From Uranotaenia lowii (lineage: Eukaryota > Arthropoda > Insecta > Diptera > Culicidae): DNA of 64,000 nt. The DNA is taken from contig NC_073691.1 of assembly GCF_029784155.1 (NCBI RefSeq), forward strand, positions 125,364,714 to 125,428,713. The letters are read 5' to 3'. The position numbers and the translations under genes were made by a program. The notes under the pieces were generated by a model. It was not told the origin of the DNA, did no database searches, and was given only the letters and a program-made list of their open reading frames with translations. Below, piece after piece: positions 35,843 to 48,837 of this stretch (position 1 is its first letter; every line of letters begins with the position of its first letter).

Positions 35843-37585
35843 CAAGGCCGGATTAAAGAGGGCCCCCCGAGGGAATAAAAGTTTTAACATTCCTCTAATC
35901 ATACTCCTACTTCAATTTCTACAAATCTCTGAAAATAAATCAAAACTAGAAAATCGGAATGAAAACTTGAAATATTACAACTAAAGAAGCCTCCGGGAAA
36001 TAATATCTAGAATAGTTTTTCTCTTGCATAAGTTAAGGGGGCCCCCTAGAGTATGCAGTGAAGAAGCTCTCCAGCATTCTGCGAGCTAAGAATTTCAAAA
36101 TCTTGGCATTGAATTTCCAAAAACATCACCCCAAAATCTGGACAAAAGTATGTGAACCGAATTCGAAACCAAAATTTAGAAGAATATGAACATGTCAGAA
36201 TTCTGTACAGAACAGGGGAAATTAAGAAAAACATCTCCTTATTTTCATTGCATACAAACGTCTTACACAATAATGATGTTTATTTTTATTTTAACTTTCC
36301 AAGTCATGCTTACTGCACTAAAATAGCAGTTAATTTCACCAAAACAGACTCACATTGCAAAGAGAGAACAGAGCAACTTTATAATAAACATTTCAGAATC
36401 TAATCCGGACAGTATCCGGGTTAATACCGGGTATTTTTATTATTTTCACTTATCGATCATTTATATTGAAATTTCCGTTGGTTTATAAATTTCTCAACCC
36501 TTGCCCTCCAAAATTTCGAAAATAAAATCTTTTGTAGTTGTCTAAATTGGACCAATCAACAGTACAGAGTTTCTTTTTTTAATTTCCCTCACAATATCTG
36601 TCTTGAAATCAGACAATATCAGACTTGAAATTCTCATGTTATGAACATTCATATGAACATTTTCAACTTATTTTTAAAAATGATCTCATAGTTAAGTTGC
36701 AAATATCATTGAGTGATTCTCTTAACATGAATATTTCTATGTTTTCAATCTTATCTTTTTCCAGATCCAATTCATTGACATTTTGAAGTCTTGTGTTGGT
36801 TCTTCAGTTACTGAAGTTCAGTTTCATGGTCATTAGGATTCCTCATCTGACTTTTTCCATGATAACTGAATCTGTTTTTTAAACATTAAAGCTCTAATCT
36901 ATTTTTTTTTTTTCGAATGATCATTTTGGCACTTATACCAGTCTTGTCACATTTAGAATAACAATATGATAACAATTTTTTTTATCTGATGAGAATCACA
37001 TTCATAAACATTTCATGAAAACGTTTTTTTTTGTGTTTCACAGATAATTGTGAATTTAATCTGATTTTTAGTGTTGAATTCTTAAACTCTTATATCTGTA
37101 TCTCTATAAAATTTGAATTTCATTATTTTGTTTATTTTTTTGTTTTCAATGTTTCAAATCTACATGAAACTTCTCAATTGTCAAGAGGTAAATATCTCTC
37201 GATGAATCACAAACCAGACGATCAATGATAAAATGAAAATCATTTAAAATATATATCCGGTCATTTTTCTAAAGTAGAGAATTGTAGTTGGTGATAAGGG
37301 TATTAACAAAAATTGAGAACTAAATGTAAAATTTTGAAGCTAGAATCAGAGCTTTCATTGCTTAAAAATGTCCGAGCTCTTCCACAATGTTTGCACCTGA
37401 TTAATTGATAATTTTTATTTGAAGGTACTAAAACTATTCTTCTACCCAAAATTTCATTCATATCCAGTTCTTTTACGTTTAAAATGTTTTGTGTTCTCTG
37501 GGATAGCATTTGAACAAAAAATCGAATCATAGGGGCCCCCGAGAAAAAAATGCCCCGGGCCCCCCTATGGCTTAATTCGGCCCTG
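35843..37585. mobile_element. hAT-like element nested in the spacer of the fold-back
   Basis: A 1743-bp element flanked by the 8-bp duplication TATAAGAT (35835-35842 and 37586-37593). Ends match as CARGGCCGRATTAA and are followed on both sides by G/C runs (GGGCCCCC and CCCGGGCCCCCC). The inside is AT-rich, without a recognisable transposase. Confidence 0.82.
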
Positions 37586-38836
37586 TATAAGATTGATCAA
37601 ATGAAACATATAAAAAAAATGTTCCAGCCTTATTGCAAAAATTAAATCCGCTGTCGAAAAACAAAATCATTCTATACCAACTTTTTCTCCACCCGAACAA
37701 TTTTATCCCAAACGCATTACCATTTCCGTTTAGGAAAGCACAAGGATCTGAAGCGGAATAAAAAAAATTGGTACCGTAGAGCAGAGTGTAGTTGATCAAT
37801 GGAGTGAAGATGATTACTCTACCATTCAGTTCTCCAACAAGATAGAAAACTAATATTTTCGACAAAGTTACAGATTATGTCAATACAAACAACTTTGCTG
37901 AAGACATGAACTTTCTATCTTGATGGACAACTGTACAGTGAAGTAATAAACTTCACCCCAAATGATTCAAATCCATCCCAATAACAAACTCCACACGGTG
38001 CCTACTACCGCCGCGCTGTTGGGTATGATCATGAATTTGCTACTCAGTGCTAGCAAGCAGCATGTAGCTCCGGTGCTTTCACGAACCAGAAGGCACTCGG
38101 CTCCGGTGCCTTTCCGAAGTTAAAGCACTCGGCTCCGGTGTTTGCCGAACGATAAGCAAAGCACCGCCACTGACACCGGTGTTTTGATCGCTACAATGCA
38201 GCGTCTCGATCGAGCACTGCCACCGAGTGGTTGATGGTATGCACTCGGTGGCGTGTTTGAAACAGAGAACACAGTGCAGTGCGTGTTTTAGACATGCCTG
38301 AAATAAATTCTGTACTCAATCATTGTTTACAGTTTCATCGTCTCGATGTTTGGTGACGTTACGATTTGTATATTGTCGCTAAATCTCTGTACCGGAGTTT
38401 AGGAATTGAGATCCGGAGTCTAGGTCCGAAAACCCCTACCCCAGTTCTATCATCCATTTTGGCATGAGGCTTAGTTATCATACATAATTTGTTCAGTCAA
38501 AAAAACATTCTTCCTAAATAAATATATCGAATGGATTCAAAAAAAAAACCTCTTTTAGGAAAAAGGATTGTTCCTCTAAAAATGAAAACCTACAAATATT
38601 CGAAAATAGCAAATGACAATGTCGAAATGTCGATTAAAAATACTTTTGACTCTTTGCATTACTTTGCCAATAGTAAAAAAGCATACTGGCAACACCGTTC
38701 ATGCCACTTCCAAAAACATGTGTTCCAACTGCCGGAAGAGAAATGTTCCATTTAACCAGCCGCATTCAAAGTGCCAATTGTTTCCACCAAGTTTGGAGCA
38801 ATTCGACACCCCGAAAAAGTGCTACCAACAACTTAC

Positions 38837-39557
38837 TGTTCTTAAATCCGGGCGCTATCACAACCATCGGATGCACTAAACCATTCTCGATCAGCTTAAT
38901 CTTCTTCTCTCCAACAATTGCCCCACTACCACCGCTTCCATTTGCCGGAGCAGGAGATTCCCGATGCACTTCCGGCAGCAGTACCGAATGCTGCTGTTGC
39001 TGCTGCTGATTCTGTTGGATGACTATCTGTTGTCTACCACCATTGCTGTTTTGTTGCTGAATTTGTTGGATTGTCGAGGTTTGAATGTTGATTACGTTGC
39101 CCCCACAGAGCAGTGCTGCTAGACTGGAGTCGATGATTTTGTTTCCGATATTGCAATTGTTTTCGTTATTGTTGGCCAGATCTTCGTTTGTCACCGCCTT
39201 ATTGGCGCTGACCAGTTCCGTTTGGCTACCTTGCTGCTGAACCGAGCGGCTCTGTTGCTGCTGTAGGAATTCTTCCTTTATCAAAAACTTGTGATGATGG
39301 GAGGATGATGCTGAGGTAGACGCGGAGCTGGACGTGGACGATTGGCTGCCATCGACAGCTGCCGGCGGGGCTCCCCACATCAAATCGTCCGACGTGAGCA
39401 GGGGCAGGTCGTCGACCTCGCTCATCGATATGTAGGGGGCGCGCATCGACAGGTCCAAATCGTCATCCATGTTGAGGGTCATAAATGCAAGCTCATCCTC
39501 CGGACAGGCCGATCCGTTGGGGCTGCACAGTGACGGTATACTGCTGCTTTCGGGGCT
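38837..39557 (-). CDS. sima: sima, exon with C-terminal degradation motif and poly-Q linkers
   Basis: Second visible sima exon. The acceptor TTCGCAG precedes 39557 and the frame starts in phase 0 (SPESSS). After an acidic PEDELAFMTLNMDDD segment comes DLDLSMRAPYISM, which aligns with the vertebrate C-terminal oxygen-dependent degradation motif around LAPYIPM. The candidate hydroxylated proline codon is 39437-39435; the residue two before it is Arg instead of Leu. A DDLPLL segment follows, then repeated Gln-rich tracts typical of insect transactivation regions and a KKIKLIENGLVHPM segment. It ends GFKN plus one base at a GTAAGT donor (38836-38831), leaving one base that the next exon completes as Ser. 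Length is 721 nt. The 16.7-kb intron upstream is packed with mobile elements. The call is firm because motif order and splice phases agree. Confidence 0.93.
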
Positions 39558-41208
39558 CTGCGAAAAACAATGAAGGGAGAAAAGACAAATCATGATTAAT
39601 GTGTGTTTAATCGGGCATTATCGTTGACGTGAAACGAAGTCAGTCAGCAAAAAATGGATTATTCGAGGGAAAAAATGTACCCATGACTTGAAGGGGAAAA
39701 ATCAATTTCTTAAAGTGATTTCCTAACATTTCCTAACATGGAGTTTGTAATATTTTTTTCTTATTACAAGCTCCAAATATTTAGGTTTACATTTTAACTT
39801 CTATCAAGCCTGAAGGATATGGAGTCATTTTCTTGTTATGCACATGCATATATGGAAGTCACCACTCGGAGTCGAGCGCCGGTCTTGTGTTTTGGCCTAG
39901 AGGTGATAATTATCGCTAATTTTTGAGGCCGTAATAATTAAAACTGATGAACGGACACGACATAACACAGCAAGGCGGTTTTTGAATTTGTCCGGAACAA
40001 GCTTTAAGCTTTCGGTTGAAATTTTTTCGTTAAAAACTCAATTCCATGATGTTTAATTTTAAAAAAAAGGGAGAAACTACACACATTTTGCATTGGCTAA
40101 AACACGAGGTATGAAGAAAATCTAAAAGCCTACACATCGTGACATGATTGTTTTATTAATAACTGAATTCAACTCTTTCGACTAGAAAAGCTATTCATCA
40201 TATCTGCGTTGCAGCATCTTAGAATGAAAAACAGGATCAGGATCATCAACCGGATTCATCAATGCTTCCCTTTTGCTGCAGTCATGTTGTAACGCCATTA
40301 GCTTCTTATAGTTAAAAGCTCCAGATAAGAGAATTTAGTTTGATTTCTTGTAGGGAGCCCAAAATCGATCCGAGCTTTCTTATAGTGTTTTCGTTTATGA
40401 GCAGTGGCAACCTAGTTATCCACGAGTTTTGCTGTCATTGTGTTGAGTTAAATGCTGTCATTGTGTTAGTTTATTAATTCAGATGTCCACCAGTTTTGCC
40501 GGAGGTTTGAACCAAGGTTTTTTGATACACTAGGTTCTCCGACTTTCACAGTAAGTAGGCAAGGAGTGAGCGGGGCTCTCAATGAGTTTGTTTATTTTTC
40601 TCTCAGCTTTTCTGTGGTTTGTTGGTAAACAAACTTCATGAATTCCGCATAGTTGCATAGCATACATCGCCAAAATGGCTGAATCGGGAATTCGATATTC
40701 GGTAACACCTCATGTATATATACACACCTTGGTTTGAACCTCAAGCAGGTGGTTGCAACCCGTAGAAGTTGTCAATGTTGGGGGTAAGCATAAAGGTGAG
40801 TATAGAAACCATATATTTGCAACGTCCCAGGTGACGATTTTGTTTGTTTATTCAGAAAAAGTTTTGCCCTGCGCTAGTGGAGAAAACGAAAACGGCATTA
40901 ATATTTGTGCCTGAGGAGTTTTCTTCACGAAATCCCATCAAACTCTCGGGCTACTTGGATCTTTCGACGACAATCTTTTAATTGGGTCCAAGTGGAGACG
41001 CTGGTTCCATACTGTCAACAGTGTAGGCCTTTAATCATGGCTCTATGCACCGGGAAATGGGAGCAGGACCCTTAAGTAAGTAAAGAAGAAGTGCATTCAT
41101 AGGACCAGAGTTTCGAGATCAAGGCGACGATGATGGTCTGGTGAATGTGGAACATTGAACGTTGACAAGGACTAACCCCAACTTCAAAGAGGAGCAACTG
41201 GATGCAGT

Positions 41209-41290
41209 TAAGGCGTGGTCTTGTGGTAGAGTATTCCATTCTCACCACAAAGGTCGGGTTTCGATCCCCAAGCCGTTGAGCAATTTGACG
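41209..41290 (+). repeat. tRNA-derived SINE-like unit
   Basis: An A-box-like TGGTCTTGTGG (41216-41226) is followed after about 30 nt by a B-box-like GGTTTCGATCC (41257-41267), the spacing of an internal RNA polymerase III promoter. The tail and target duplications were not resolved. Confidence 0.45.
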
Positions 41291-43066
41291 AGTTTGAAGT
41301 CCGGCGCATGGCATCATGGCGGCACCATGTACTGAACATAGTAGATCAAGAGAAGGTGATATGAACCGATGCCAATGGTGCAATTGAGATTGAGAGAGAA
41401 TTTTTTTTGCTTATTCTACGATTTTTTGGAAGCTGAAATAAAAAGCCGTTGGAAGCTGAATAGAAGATCAATAAAACTTGTTTTGGAACTTGAAAGTATC
41501 AATAAGAACTCAAATGTTGAGCTGCATAGAACGTACTTCAATGATGGGACTGAATAAGCTTCTTTGTACCTGATTTATGGGACTTTTGGTTGCATGGGCT
41601 TTAGCTTGTTATCAACTACGGTCTATCTGCGTTCCCTCCTGGTTAATGACATAATGGTTGCACTTCGTGAATGATTCAAACATGTATTGTGCAATGCAGC
41701 CACAGAATATGAGATTTCTTACTTCGTGAAACCATTAAGTAAAGAAAATAAATCAGAACGGACCCACCAAAGCAGGATCCCAGCAAACATTTTTGTAGGT
41801 ATATATCTGAACAATTTTGTTATACGATTCCATATATGGCCGGGCTTCGACCAGACCGAACTGAGCGTAATGAGAAAATTTAGAAACCACAGAAATTGGA
41901 TCTCGTGTAATTCAAATGGTAGGTTCAAAAAGTGAATATGATCGACCAAAATGAACTCCTTAAATTTTAATCTATAGATTCTGGCTCATAAACACCAAAT
42001 ATTTTGTCTCTTGATGACAATATTTGCCCATAAAGTTCAAGTGTCTCGAAAAATTGCTGATGGCGTTCAGTTGGGTCTGGTCGAATCCCGACCATTTATT
42101 ATAGAACGATCGTATAAAACTCGAAAAAACAGCATTTATCTCCCACAGTGGAGGAAATGTACATACATATGTTTAATTTCTGTCTAGAGCGATATAAACT
42201 ATACAAATTGGACAATATTCAACACCTTATTCGTACATTCTGAAAGTAAGCGAGAGAGCGCAAATTTTGCTCTCAATTCATGTAAACCGTCGCCAGCGAT
42301 AATATTTGCTGTTTCTCTTATTGGACAATTCTTTCAAATGAACCATCTGATTTTGAGTAATCTGGTTACACGGCTACTCGCAGAGAAAACAACAAGGTTG
42401 TTTTCTCACTTGGATCCCGCGCGGGAGAACAAATTTGCAAACATGGCGGACTTTTAGTCATAGCCGATTTATATCGACTTAAGCACGCATTACATCGCGT
42501 CCTGGCATGTCCAATTTGTCATGCAATTATGTATAAGATGCAACCACACGTTCTAGCCGATCGATTACAACCGGAGCCGGAAGCCGGAAGCGGGAAAAAT
42601 TAGGAAAATCTCTTGAAGCTTCCATTCAAAACTTCTTATCTTGTTCCCTTCGTTCGATTTTTAAGCTGTTCACGTTTTTAACAGTGAAATTTCTAATGTT
42701 ACAAAATCAGGCTATAGTAATCAAAGAGGCGCCATATGATCCCTTTCAAAATAATACAATTAGCAACCATGCTGCAGTGTTACCCAAGGATTGCCATAAA
42801 ACAGTCACACGACAAAGTTGATCTAAATTCTATTACTTCATAACTGCTCCTCATTTACTTTGTTTGAAATTGATAAGAAATTATTTAGCAACATCTGTTT
42901 TGTTGATATTAGCCGTAAAACAATAATTAACTAGCGTAATTTTTTTCCTTTTTAAAGATAACCATATTTTCACTTTCGAAAACCACATTCCACATTCCAA
43001 AATTTTCAATTTGACAACTATTTTGCTCGATTGGAATGACACTGACAGGAAATAGAAATTCCATTC

Positions 43067-43455
43067 GTGACATTGCGTCTCTTTGTTTACTATAGGCTCG
43101 TTATCATGACCAACTTCGCACAGTGTACTACGTTCAGCAAGGACAAAGCTCTAAAGTTCATGACTGAATTGTTTTCCAAATACATCCTACCGGTTAAAGT
43201 ATACAATGTATATCTACAATTCCTACCCAGTTATTACCCTGCTATCGGAGGTCCCAGGTGATACCGAATCCATGTTTGCCAATGGAATCAATCTAATTGA
43301 TGGCAAATTGTACGCGCTAATTGGTCTGAAAATTACCGACCGAGTGGTCATTTACTCGATGGACACCAATTACGTGATTTGCATAATTTCAAGCTACAAA
43401 ATCGCCTTCTCGTCTAATATGTTCTTACGCTTACTCCCAGCAAAGTTATTTTAAG
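43067..43455 (+). pseudogene. Unrecognised coding-like fragment, one frameshift
   Basis: Two overlapping frames (43067-43261 and 43206-43454) read as one protein if shifted near 43210: MTNFAQCTTFSKDKALKF in the first part and NGINLIDGKLYALIGLK in the second, ending with TAA at 43452-43454. The codon pattern is less AT-rich than the flanks. I do not recognise the family. It may be a decayed host or transposon gene fragment. Confidence 0.3.
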
Positions 43456-43489
43456 GGTCGAAGGTTCAATAACTGTTACATTTTGTCTT

Positions 43490-43840
43490 GATGATTGATT
43501 TTCATTAAATTTGTCAGCATGTCAGCTGTCAAAAAATATAATCTGGCCTAATTTATTGGTATAAAAAACGCTGTTGACCATTGTTATCAGACCGTTATCA
43601 GAGATTGAATCATAATTCAAAGGAGCCCCGAAAGCGGCCACGCGTCCGAAAGGTGTTGTTGTGAATCATAAAAATAAACAAATATAAGCCTCAATTGCAG
43701 CTCGCCTCAACGAGGGTTCATTGCAGCAGACCAATTGTCGGCACCCAAAAAAAACAGAATTACCACCTTCCTCCATTGACGCCGCCCGGTGATAAGTGGC
43801 GGCCGTAAAATCGAACTATAACGATCCGGATTGGAATAAA
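43490..43840 (+). repeat. Possible LTR-like remnant
   Basis: TATAAAAAACGCTGTTGACC near 43560 could be a promoter and AATAAA near 43672 a polyadenylation signal, followed by a GC-richer leader-like segment. No second LTR was found in the window, so this is a weak suggestion. Confidence 0.25.
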
Positions 43841-45012
43841 ATTCCTAAGGAACGTGGGACCCACGCATCGGATAGGAATGATGATTAAAAGAAAATTCTC
43901 ACACAACAATCATCACACGCTAGCTTACTGACTCGACGTTGTGTGACAGTGAAGCGCCACTGGCGTCATCGTCGTCTTTGCGAAATGTCACAATAAATGA
44001 CACTTGGCGGATTCGTGTGCGGTCTTATCGCGCGTGAATCGAAAGATAAGGCAAGGCGCGGCGGTACCATTGGATTGCTCGATTGGGTGAGGAAATATAT
44101 GATGTATCCTCGGCCGACATTCAGGTCTTAGAAATGTGATCTGCTTGATGGGTTTTGGCTTTTTTTCTATCTACTTTCTCATGTCTGATAACCGAAACTC
44201 TTCGATGTGTATGCTTTTATTGGTTGTTTGGATACTTGTAGATTGTCTTCAATAAGTTGTCGTTTTGATAATTTTTTCCACAATAATTTTAGAACCGGAT
44301 TTTTTAAATCTCTTTAAATATTATTTCTTGATTTCATACCATATCATTAGCTACCAGGACTTTTTCTCCAATAACTAAAAATCTTGTAGGTACCGTATTC
44401 TAGCGTGTCAAAGTAACGAGTTACTTTACTTTGACACAATCATAAATTTTCCATTCATAGAGCTTGAGTACCTTGCTCATGATTTACTCATTAAACAACA
44501 AATAAAGTCATAATTCTGCTCGTTTCCTCAAAGTATATTTATAAGATTTGTTTTCATAAGAAATTGCTTGCCTATTCAATTTTTGAAGCATTTGAAACTA
44601 TCAATAAAATGGTATTGTTGGTTGTTTTTTCATAGTTAATGAAGTCAAGTAAGGTGCCGTTAGTTTTACATAAGGTATTATAATCGATCGATTATGAACT
44701 GCGATTGACGCGAATAAAATTGTTGACTTTATTGATAAAAACTTTAAAAAAAAAATCCACGTTAATTCCCCCATTACGATAGTTGATTTAAAAAATGATG
44801 TTTTCGATAGGTAGGTACACAACTCTATCTTAGTTCATAAGATGGTCCAAGTCACGTGCCGTCCTCTCGTGTGCCTCCGCAAGCCATTAACACCCGAGCA
44901 AATGTGCTGCCAACACCAACGATTGTTCGAACTCTACCATTCTTGCCAACCATGTGTGTATGAATGAATGTAACTAGGTAGAAGTCTCTAACTATCGAGA
45001 GATACGTAGATA

Positions 45013-45927
45013 GGGGAAAGGTTTCCAAAATGGGCCTATCGGGTTAAATGACCCTACGGCTGTTTGATGAAATGGCTGACTAAACAGTTTATCTGACCAA
45101 TGCATTTTGAGGGTGATACGCTTAGAACATAAGGCAAAAAAGAATTTTATGAATTTACAAACTCAAAAAAATTTAAAAAATCATACAAGGTTTTGATACA
45201 TTTTGATGTAATATTTCGACTTTTAAAAATTATACGTAAAGAAGCTTAAAACAAAAACTAGGATGGTTTTTGTTTCTTACTCAAATGAATTTAAGAAATT
45301 AAACATATTTCAGCTTTTGTGGAGGTTTAATAATGATTATATAGTGGAATAATAGAGTGTTTTTGTATGCCCCCATCATGTTTGTAAAATGCCTCCATCC
45401 TAAAATAACAGGTTAAATAGAATAAATTAATGATTTTAATCATTAAACCTTCAAATCTAAGCTCTGAATAACATCTTTAGAGAGATTTGAAGATCCAAAA
45501 ACAGATTTTATAAAGTTTTTCTCATGGATGAACTGCCTCCATAGTATGGCAACCCTAACTTTTGTTTTATTCCATAAAATTATCATATACATAGATTTTT
45601 ATAAAACTTCAGCTTTATCGTACGGAAATTATTACTTTCTAGCAGTTTCAATGAAATTATACGGAAATATTGCCCAAAAAACAGAAATTTTGTTCAAAAC
45701 ATAAATAGGCGCATTTAGCCCGCACGGTTTGAGGTTCGGCATTTTAGACAACACTTATAATTAAATCGTTTACTTGGAAACAGAAGAAAATTTTTACATA
45801 AAAATTACTCCAATGTATGGAAAACAGATGCCTGTACACGTGTATATAGTTTTTGTACACCTATTCGATATGATATTTGATTAAATCAGTGTTCTGCTTA
45901 ATAGGCGCATATAGCCCGCTCCTCCCC
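45013..45927. mobile_element. MITE with GGGGA-type ends and TA duplication
   Basis: A 915-bp element between TA (45011-45012) and TA (45928-45929), with imperfect inverted ends GGGGAAAGG and CCTCCCC. Near both ends it carries GGGC or GCCC motifs (AAATGGGCC left, ATATAGCCC right). Non-coding. Confidence 0.5.
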
Positions 45928-46949
45928 TACATGTAACTGAGAAACGGCACTGATGATGATGACGAGTTTCGCTTCCCTTCGGCTACCACCGACCGTTAGC
46001 TGAGACATCACTACGTCTACTGGCTTGAACCGAACCTAGCTTGAATGCTAATCAAATATGTATCCACCTTGAACAACAGCTCAGTGAGGAATGAAACAAC
46101 AACAGAAAGATTCATTAGCACCTAACAGGGCGCAGGATATGTGCCAAGACGATAATAAATGCGAGAACAGTATTTTGACGCTGAGCATTGGATAACATGT
46201 TAATCAACTGTTGGGAGTTAAATTTGGAAGAGTTTTTTTTAATCCTAGAAACGTGTAGTTATAGCCAAAAAATGTTAAAAAATGGTCTGTCATTTTAAAC
46301 TTGACGTCTTTAAAAAATATTGGTTACTCTTCATATAACTTTTTACAGAGTGGTAACATGAAAGTGATAAACTTTGTTTATTGGCGAAAGCGAAGATAAT
46401 CCTGCTCCTGGATCGATGATTTTCATGGTCTTGAAGTTAGAGTAACATACGAAGCCTGATCATCTTCGATGAAAGCGTTTGAAGACTCCGGCATAGACCA
46501 TCAGCTCATCGATACGAACTTAGAGAACCATGGAATCATGGGTGAACTGGAACGAGTCAATGTCCTATCAGCTCTGCACAATCGGGGTACACACAATTGA
46601 ACTTTGAGGAATCAGTGGAGCAGTGTTCAGAACGTAACGTATTAATTACCCATGTGACGATGGTTCAAAATCTTTCACCAAACGTACCCGAATTCGAGGG
46701 ACCGATCGATAAATAGATGATGAGACAAGCAACAACTGGCCCCAAACGACCAACTGGTCGTCCTTAAGCACACGGAGAGGTCCTCTACAGTGATGAACGT
46801 CGGAATCTGGAAATTGATCGATTTACCTAAAGCCCGAAGAAGGTGTAGATTGATCCGAAAATTCAAGTGATCACAGAATCTGTAGTGAATTTTTAAGAAC
46901 ATTTTAAGAGGTTGCAAAAAAGGAAATATCTCATGTATCATGACCATGC

Positions 46950-47290
46950 CCATTAAACTGAGTCGATTTGCGGTCATTTTTGAATTTCTCAAACCCTGGG
47001 GTTTCCGTTCAAAACTCATCCATGTTTTTTTGCAGAATTTTCAAGTAACGTTTACGTGAGTAAATTTGAACTTTTAGGTTTGTATGGGAAAATTGAATAT
47101 TTTGTACCGAAAAATCAACATCATTTTTGTTTATTCTGTAGAACCGAGCTTTTGGATTTTGTGCCAGTTAGAAATTCTCCAAAGAAAATTTTCCGCGGAA
47201 CAACTTTGTTGAAGACCGTCACTTTGTATCTTATTAGGAAAAAAAGTTATTAGCTGTTTAACAGGGGTATATATGTCTTTTAGCATTGAT
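46950..47290. repeat. Fold-back MITE-like element, partial copy 2
   Basis: Same order of segments as 6540-6885: GGTCATTTTTGAATTT, CAAACCCTGGGGT, CAAGTAACGTTTACGTGAGT, TTTGTATCTTATTAGG and AGCTGTTTAACAGGGGTAT. Only one arm of the inverted structure is present. Confidence 0.65.
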
Positions 47291-47949
47291 AAACAATACA
47301 TTCAATTGACATCACTGCTGGGTGCTCAACGAGGTATTGCATGACTAACTTTTTCATGCAATGCTTTGCGACAATGCCAACAAAATATAGAGATCTGAAA
47401 ACCGCACCGTTTCGCTTCTGGACTCGGACTTGGAGTTGGTTCCATTTTGGGTTTAGCACGTTCTCAAATTCTTAACTCACAAAAATATGTACTTTAGCAG
47501 CATTTTTTCCGGCAAAATGTGCCTTTTCTACGCGGTGTACGTTTTTATTGCTTTAAAAACAGTCTTGGTGAATCAAAATAACTTATTCCAATGCACAGTG
47601 GTCCAGGACGGAACTTTATCTTGACAAAATTAATTACGAAGATACTTTAAGAGATAGACAAATGGTGTCTTCAGAAAAAATGCTCATAAAACCATGTGCT
47701 TTAAGGGCATCCGCAGCAATCGTGAGTATAGTGAAAATGCTCACGCGTTTGATCACTCTCATACCGCACCGGGGGTTAGTATGAGGGTGAGCAAAATAGG
47801 GCCGTTGCCGTCGGGACCGACGAAATCACCGAATTTGCTCACTAGAAAGGGGCGAGAGCAAACATGCACTGAAAAAAATCTACCATTTAAGGCTAAGTTA
47901 AAAAAACGATGTTCATTAAAATTTTGAAATTTTGGTAAACAATTTGTTA

Positions 47950-48190
47950 ATTAATTAAGCAATTGTGGCTCTTCTTTTGATTTGGTTGAATGTGCGGACG
48001 GAATTTTGTTCGCGGGGGGATCGGAAATGTGTCGAAGATTACATAGAGCCATTTTGGAAGTATTCTGTGCTGGGTCGAAAGAGGTGAAAATTTAGGCCCT
48101 CGGAATCGGTGGCCCTCTTCTTTGCAGCCGAGTGGGTCGTCGGAATTAGCATAATTTTGAACAGTGCAGAACTTGCAATTGACCAGCATC
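47950..48190 (-). other. Unrecognised coding-like segment
   Basis: The minus strand has an 80-residue open frame and a locally GC-richer composition; a neighbouring frame reads FHLFDPAQNTSK and ISDPPANKIPSAHSTK before stop codons. It could be a decayed exon, perhaps linked with the fragment at 48.8-49.1 kb, but no family is recognised. Confidence 0.2.
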
Positions 48191-48364
48191 GAGTAACAAC
48201 AACGTAAGCGATGAAGGTAAGTGAAAAAACTGTTTATTTAGCGAAAATTTATATTTTTTTAAATTTTTTTCTACCCTCCGCTTGGAAAAGTACGCAGCAG
48301 ATAGAAAAAAAAACTTCACCGTCTGACCGGGTCCATGAGCAGCATCTTTAGCAGATAGGTTTGA

Positions 48365-48837
48365 ACCTGGGGGAGGAAGACTGGAATTTGCTGTATCGTT
48401 TTTTTTTTACTGTTCGGCAAAAAGCCAGCAATTATTGAAAAGATTTGTGATCGTTCAAATTGTAACTTTAGATGATCAGTTCCGTGTAGCGAGTCATGTA
48501 ACTCAGTTGTTTAGGTGCTAAATTTAGATTTAGCTATATTTTTGGAACAACCATCAACAACCATTTTTATTTATCAGCTTCAAAACTTTGACGAAATTTG
48601 AGCGACTCAATACGCCTGATCATGAAAGAATTTGCCAGATCAAAACAAAACCTAATTAAATTATTGTTTTATGCAAAACAAGTGCCTTACAGCATCAAAC
48701 AAGTTTTAATAAAAATCACTAAATAAGAAAGTACAATTTTGAACCTTCGCACTGGTCGGTAGATTGATGAGAGAAATTTGACGTTTGAAAGATTTTTTTA
48801 TTTTTTTATTCAGTCTTCCTCCCCCAGGTTTGAACCG
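48365..48837. repeat. Short inverted repeat pair of 20 bp
   Basis: AACCTGGGGGAGGAAGACTG on the plus strand near 48365-48384 recurs as its complement near 48813-48832. It brackets about 430 bp of AT-rich sequence and touches the end of the MINDY-like fragment. Confidence 0.6.

Larger units (their letters stand above)
33769..38300. mobile_element. Large fold-back hAT-like element, host of two nested insertions
   Basis: Outer element flanked by the 8-bp duplication AAATAAAT (33761-33768 and 38301-38308), with ends matching as CAGGCATGKCWAAAACAC. Its arms, 33822-35284 and 37617-38257, are near-identical inverted copies once the insertion at 34406-35226 is removed (about 640 bp each). Near the ends the arms carry repeated CACCGGAGCCGAGTGC phrases. 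Without its two insertions the element would be about 1.95 kb. No transposase is visible, so it is non-autonomous. Confidence 0.82.
28785..38836 (-). other. sima: sima intron (10.1 kb) filled with mobile elements
   Basis: Bounded by a GTAAGT donor at 38836-38831 and a TTTTAG acceptor ending at 28785, phase 1. It holds, left to right, a degenerate 16-bp repeat patch, a hAT-like element, a DD37E mariner, a Harbinger-like MITE and a nested hAT-like block. Unassigned stretches are 28785-29340, 30432-31130, 32357-32865, 33202-33760 and 38309-38836, where only AT-rich sequence and short non-homologous ORFs are visible. Confidence 0.9.
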
